This document shows, in pieces, positions 4,159 through 7,031 of a stretch of DNA of 7,031 bases. Below the pieces are notes generated by a model. The model did not search any database. It was not told the DNA's origin and worked only from the letters and a program-made list of their open reading frames with translations. How positions within the stretch are numbered: position 1 is the first letter of the stretch; every line of letters starts with the position of its first letter. The stretch comes from Oscillospiraceae bacterium. Its GTDB lineage: Bacteria; Bacillota; Clostridia; Oscillospirales; Acutalibacteraceae. Made by a program: the position numbers and the translations under genes. The stretch is taken from contig JAISII010000004.1 of the NCBI GenBank assembly GCA_031262125.1, positions 1 through 7,031 on the forward strand, in the 5' to 3' direction.

Positions 4159-4741
4159 TCCAACAGTAAGCTCTTTTATATTTTTGATTATATTTGCTAT
4201 AGCGGCAATAATCGCTGTTCTTATCCCCGTACTTATAGGCATTTATGTTTACAAGGACGCAAAAGCTCGCAATATGGATGCAGTGCTGTGGACGCTGGTA
4301 GCACTTTTGGTGCCCAGCTTTATAGGGCTGATTATCTATCTTGTTATTAGAAAAGATAACTCAAATTTTAACTGCCCAAGCTGCCAAACGCCCGTGTCGG
4401 AGCTATATGCCCTTTGCCCCTATTGCGGAGTTAATCTAAAGGCTTCTTGCCCGTCTTGCTCTTCCCCGGTAGACAACGGCTGGCACATTTGCCCCAAATG
4501 CGGGGTAGAGTTGCCGGAAATGCAAAGCCCCGTTCTCCCGACCGCAAAACCTAAAAAAGACAAAAAACTGCTGGGTATTATCCTTGCGGCTATTATCATC
4601 CCCATTATTCTATTTATTATAGGCATTGTAGGCATAGGGCTTGTTCGTTCATATACCAATGTCTCTGTAACTGAAAGCTACTCCTCATACAGTTCTAACG
4701 ATAGTTATTTAAACAGCTACGACCTGACAACGCTGCCTTAA
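4151..4741 (+). CDS. membrane protein with a double zinc ribbon, third gene of the sigma operon
   Basis: A 196-residue protein. An N-terminal pair of helices (about 8-33 and 46-66) encloses YVYKDAKARNMDAVLW (32-47), a segment often seen in small membrane proteins with zinc ribbons. Two ribbons follow: C75, C78, C89, C92 and C100, C103, C114, C117, each with CPxC and CPxCG knuckles. Then come a proline/lysine linker, a third helix (about 140-164), and a serine/tyrosine-rich 30-residue tail. With three helices the ribbons and the tail would lie on opposite sides of the membrane. ATG 4151 has AAGGTAGG 8 nt upstream. Its close coupling to a sigma factor suggests a role in sensing or signalling, or as a target of the response; no biochemical function is known to me. 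Confidence 0.85.
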   Translation: MTNPTVSSFIFLIIFAIAAIIAVLIPVLIGIYVYKDAKARNMDAVLWTLVALLVPSFIGLIIYLVIRKDNSNFNCPSCQTPVSELYALCPYCGVNLKASCPSCSSPVDNGWHICPKCGVELPEMQSPVLPTAKPKKDKKLLGIILAAIIIPIILFIIGIVGIGLVRSYTNVSVTESYSSYSSNDSYLNSYDLTTLP

Positions 4742-4763
4742 TTTATAAACAAAAATAAACTTT

Positions 4764-4796
4764 AACGCCCTTTGGTTTTGTGCCTAAGGGCGTTTT
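4764..4796 (+). terminator. terminator of the sigma operon
   Basis: AACGCCCTT (4764-4772) pairs perfectly with AAGGGCGTT (4786-4794), a 9-bp stem with a 13-nt loop, followed by further T residues. It lies 23 nt after the stop of the zinc-ribbon gene. Confidence 0.85.
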
Positions 4797-4841
4797 GCTA
4801 ACCTTTTAATTTTTAAAACACCTTTACAAAAAACAAAAACC

Positions 4842-4861
4842 CCCGAGGGAAATCCCTCGGG
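4842..4861 (-). terminator. terminator of the XRE regulator gene
   Basis: CCCGAGGGA and TCCCTCGGG form a 9-bp stem around AA. Read on the minus strand it is followed by a GGTTTTTGTTTTTTG tract, a classic intrinsic terminator. It lies about 75 nt past the regulator's stop codon. Confidence 0.85.
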
Positions 4862-4897
4862 AGCATAATGTTACACAAACTTTGCTGCAAAACGCAA

Positions 4898-4940
4898 AAT
4901 AATAACAGCCCAAACGCTAAAGCGGATTTGGGTTATTATT
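4898..4940. terminator. long hairpin overlapping the 3' end of the XRE gene
   Basis: Three paired segments stack: AATAATAA (4898-4905) with TTATTATT (4933-4940), CCCAAA (4909-4914) with TTTGGG (4927-4932), and CGCT (4915-4918) with AGCG (4921-4924), with small bulges. On the plus strand it runs into six T residues, so it can back up the sigma-operon terminator. It includes the regulator's stop codon (4936-4938) and may also protect the 3' end of that mRNA. Confidence 0.6.
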
Positions 4941-5301
4941 TTTTAATGTAAGCGTTAATGCGGTCAACGATGTCCAGACGTTCGTCGGCAGTAAGCGTTC
5001 TCATTTTAACAAGAAGGCTCTGCTCGAATTTTGACAGCTCGTACATTTTGTCTTTTTTAACAGCGTTGGGGTCAGCAACGGCAGATTTCATCGTTGCGGC
5101 CGGCAAAAGCTGGTCATAAGAAATGTTGAAGATGTCTGTCAGTCTTTTAAGCATCTCGATGTTCGGCTCGGTTCTGTTGCATTCATAGCATGTGTAGGTT
5201 GTTCTGTCGATGCCTAATGCATCAGCAACCTGTTGCTGAGTCAGACGGCACCCGATTCTGTGTGTACGAAGATTCTCACCGATTTTTAATTGTCCTTGCA
5301 T
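4936..5301 (-). CDS. XRE-family helix-turn-helix transcriptional regulator
   Basis: A 121-residue protein. Residues about 6-66 form a Cro/C1-type DNA-binding domain: IGENLRTHRIG (7-17), the helix-turn-helix LTQQQVADALGIDRTTYTCYE (20-40), then EPNIEMLKRLTDIFNISYDQLL (45-66), the usual closing helix. A linker leads to a C-terminal helical segment (about 87-120) rich in charged residues that may mediate dimer formation. ATG 5301 is chosen because GAGGTGA lies 5 nt upstream; a TTG further upstream in frame has no ribosome site. The gene is alone on its strand, convergent with the sigma operon and divergent from pgk. It may bind the TTGTA-TACAA inverted repeat upstream of itself. The target genes and inducing signal are not evident. 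Confidence 0.9.
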   Translation of the reverse strand: MQGQLKIGENLRTHRIGCRLTQQQVADALGIDRTTYTCYECNRTEPNIEMLKRLTDIFNISYDQLLPAATMKSAVADPNAVKKDKMYELSKFEQSLLVKMRTLTADERLDIVDRINAYIKK

Positions 5302-5426
5302 TGGAATCACCTCAAATAACTTGTTTCCATTTAAGTCAAAAGCAAAATGCTGCCTCAAATGGCGCAGACTCTCGCCCGCCTTAATTTTTGCATAAACTTA
5401 AAGAATGACTTTTCTCACCGTTTATA

Positions 5427-5440
5427 TTGTAAATATACAA
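5427..5440. promoter_or_regulatory. inverted repeat, candidate XRE operator
   Basis: TTGTA and TACAA are perfect 5-bp arms separated by AATA. The site sits between the TTGACA (5453-5448, minus strand) and the XRE leader, where binding would block transcription of the gene. The dyad size and position are usual for autoregulation by such regulators, but the arms are short and AT-rich. Confidence 0.35.
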
Positions 5441-5690
5441 CATTCGGTGTCAAAATGCAAGTGTTTTTTTAACTTTTTTACTAAAAAATAATATGCAAAT
5501 TCAGGCAGCGAAAACTTTTTTCACAAGATTTTTTAACGCTTTAAAGTTTGAAATTCGCCTGTTTTCCGCTGATTTACGAGATATTTCGACATAAAGCCCT
5601 TTTTATACACGGTTAATATTTATTACTTATTTGTTGAAAAATTCCTTTAAGGAAAATAATGGAAAATTAATGTGAAAATGATTTTTTTAC

Positions 5691-5719
5691 TTGATATTTC
5701 AAACAGTTTGCTATATACT
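5691..5719 (+). promoter_or_regulatory. promoter of pgk
   Basis: TTGATA (5691-5696), 17 nt, TATACT (5714-5719): one mismatch to consensus in each hexamer. It gives a leader of about 53 nt. The leader contains a small hairpin, GGCAAA (5734-5739) with TTTGCC (5747-5752), ahead of the ribosome site AAAGGAAG (5763-5770). Confidence 0.75.
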
Positions 5720-5778
5720 ATATATATTAAAATGGCAAATTTAGGTTTTGCCGTTATATTTGAAAGGAAGAATTAGAA

Positions 5779-6990
5779 ATGGCACTAAACAAAGTTACCG
5801 TAGATGATTTAAATGTTTTGGGCAAGCGTGTGCTTGTAAGAGTTGATTTTAACGTACCTCTTAAAGACGGTGTTATTACCGACGACAACCGTATTAAAGC
5901 GGCACTGCCGACCATAAACAAACTTATTGCTGATGGAGGCAAAGTTATATTATGCTCACATTTGGGCAAACCCAAAAACGGTCCCGAGGACAAGTTCTCG
6001 CTTGCCCCTGCCGCTGCAAGGCTGCAAGAGCTGTTGGGTAAAACGGTTGTTTTTGCAAACGATGATGAAGTTGTTGGCGAAAACGCAAAAAAAGCTGTAG
6101 AAAATATGCAAAACGGCGATGTTGTTTTGCTGCAAAACACTCGCTTTAGAAAAGAAGAAACTAAAAATCTCGAGCCGTTTTCGGCAGAGCTTGCTTCTTT
6201 GGCCGATATTTTTGTAATGGACGCTTTTGGCAGTGCACACCGTGCCCATTGCTCCACCGCAGGTGTTACCGACCATATTAAAACCACAGCCGTTGGCTAC
6301 CTTATGCAAAAAGAGATTGACTACCTTGGCAACGCAGTAGAAACCCCGGTACGCCCCTTTGTTGCAATTTTGGGCGGTGCAAAGGTTGCCGACAAGCTTA
6401 ATGTAATATCTAACCTGATAGAAAAGTGCGATACCTTAATTATCGGCGGCGGTATGGCTTACACCTTTTTAAAAGCAAAAGGTTACGAAATCGGCACTTC
6501 GCTTGTTGATAACGAAAAAATTGACTATTGCAGAGAAATGATAGAAAAAGCCGAAAAAGCAGGCAAACAATTGCTTTTGCCTATTGATACTACAATCACA
6601 GCCGACTTCCCCACCCCAATTGATGCAGAAATTGAAGTTTCTGTTGTTCCCAGCAACCAAATCCCGGCTGATATGATGGGCTTGGACATCGGCACAAAAA
6701 CCGCAGAGCTTTTTGCAAATGCCGTTAAAACTGCAAAAACCGTAGTTTGGAACGGACCTATGGGCGTTTTTGAGAACCCGATTTTGGCAAAAGGCACAAT
6801 TGCCGTTGCAAAAGCATTGGCAGAAACCGATGCCACAACAATCATCGGCGGCGGCGATTCGGCGGCGGCTGTTATTCAACTGGGCTTTGCCGACAAAATG
6901 TCGCACATCTCGACCGGCGGCGGTGCAAGCTTAGAGTACCTTGAGGGCAAGGTTTTGCCCGGCATTGATGTTATTGCCGATAAAAACTAA
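5779..6990 (+). CDS. pgk: phosphoglycerate kinase
   Basis: A cytoplasmic glycolytic enzyme that transfers the acyl phosphate of 1,3-bisphosphoglycerate to ADP, giving 3-phosphoglycerate and ATP. At 403 residues it is close to the usual bacterial length and appears intact. The family signature VRVDFNVPLKDG is at 20-31, the substrate-binding arginine in DDNRIK (35-40), SHLGKP at 60-65, NTRFRKEE (120-127), and AFGSAHRAH at 149-157. The nucleotide domain shows GGAKVADK at 199-206, WNGPMGVFE at 324-332, GGGDSAAA at 357-364 and STGGGASLEYLEGK at 378-391. ATG 5779 follows AAAGGAAG at 8 nt. It has its own promoter at 5691-5719 and no terminator before the next start, so it probably heads or joins a glycolytic operon. 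No gap gene lies directly upstream; the neighbour there is the unrelated XRE regulator. Confidence 0.98.
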   Translation: MALNKVTVDDLNVLGKRVLVRVDFNVPLKDGVITDDNRIKAALPTINKLIADGGKVILCSHLGKPKNGPEDKFSLAPAAARLQELLGKTVVFANDDEVVGENAKKAVENMQNGDVVLLQNTRFRKEETKNLEPFSAELASLADIFVMDAFGSAHRAHCSTAGVTDHIKTTAVGYLMQKEIDYLGNAVETPVRPFVAILGGAKVADKLNVISNLIEKCDTLIIGGGMAYTFLKAKGYEIGTSLVDNEKIDYCREMIEKAEKAGKQLLLPIDTTITADFPTPIDAEIEVSVVPSNQIPADMMGLDIGTKTAELFANAVKTAKTVVWNGPMGVFENPILAKGTIAVAKALAETDATTIIGGGDSAAAVIQLGFADKMSHISTGGGASLEYLEGKVLPGIDVIADKN

Positions 6991-7027
6991 TTAAACAAAA
7001 CTAAATTTTTACAGGAGTATTTTCAAA

Positions 7028-7031
7028 ATGA
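7028..7031 (+). CDS. start of the next gene, cut off by the window edge
   Basis: ATG at 7028-7030 is preceded by AGGAG (7013-7017) at 10 nt, 37 nt after the pgk stop, with no terminator between. Only the start codon is visible, so the product cannot be read. Triosephosphate isomerase or phosphoglycerate mutase commonly follow pgk in Gram-positive bacteria, but this is only an expectation. Confidence 0.55.

Larger units (their letters stand above)
5302..5778. other. divergent regulatory region between the XRE gene and pgk
   Basis: No gene is supported. The left part is the leader of the XRE mRNA, with a possible minus-strand -35 TTGACA at 5453-5448 but only poor -10 matches (best ACAATA at 17 nt, or TATAAA at 21 nt). 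The inverted repeat TTGTA-AATA-TACAA lies at 5427-5440. The middle (about 5455-5690) is AT-rich with T-tracts and A-tracts and the palindrome TTCCTT-T-AAGGAA at 5642-5654. The right part carries the pgk promoter and leader. A 33-codon open frame at 5493-5594 has no ribosome site and was not accepted. Confidence 0.6.

Noticed and set aside
5302..5358. N-terminal extension of the XRE regulator from TTG 5358
   Set aside because: No ribosome site precedes it, while ATG 5301 has GAGGTGA at the right distance and begins right before the conserved domain.
5493..5594. 33-codon open frame between the XRE gene and pgk
   Set aside because: No Shine-Dalgarno sequence, no promoter, and no recognisable features; likely chance in AT-rich DNA.
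5754..6906. Long open frames on the minus strand opposite pgk (up to 177 codons)
   Set aside because: They are shadows of the pgk reading frame: composition follows the antisense of pgk codons, and there are no ribosome sites or family motifs.

Overview
The window looks like a moderately AT-rich chromosomal segment of a Gram-positive Clostridia-type bacterium. This is inferred from strong AGGAGG-like ribosome sites, near-consensus TTGACA/TATAAT promoters, an ECF sigma operon, pgk followed closely by another gene, and the style of the intergenic palindromic repeats. No rRNA or marker gene is present to fix the taxon; an Oscillospirales/Ruminococcaceae-like gut commensal is my best guess.

Layout. 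Positions 1-260 hold no convincing gene but contain two related palindromic repeat units (about 115-147 and 186-232). Positions 277-604 form a compact convergent pair: a plus-strand promoter drives a short RNA of about 90 nt, and a minus-strand promoter drives a 29-residue hydrophobic peptide. Both transcripts run into one shared 12-bp terminator hairpin that overlaps the peptide's stop codon. This is the architecture of a type I toxin-antitoxin locus of the Fst/TxpA/holin-like-toxin kind, and it is the least annotated and most interesting element here.

Positions 649-3272 are a four-gene operon with its own promoter and terminator. It encodes an AAC(6')-like GNAT acetyltransferase fused to a DUF3781-like C-terminal domain, a pyridoxamine-5'-phosphate-oxidase-fold flavoprotein, a cysteine-rich flavodoxin-like NAD(P)H oxidoreductase, and a membrane methyltransferase of the isoprenylcysteine/phospholipid methyltransferase type. 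The set suggests modification or reduction of small molecules, but no pathway can be named.

Positions 3317-4794 are an ECF sigma factor operon: sigma factor (TTG start), a small two-helix membrane protein that may be its anti-sigma factor, and a membrane protein with a double zinc ribbon. The genes overlap, and an ECF-like promoter (AAACC, 16 nt, CGTA) just upstream suggests autoregulation. A minus-strand XRE-family regulator (4936-5301) follows, with its own terminator. The last operon begins with pgk (phosphoglycerate kinase, 5779-6990) under a good housekeeping promoter; a ribosome site and ATG at the right edge show that another gene follows.
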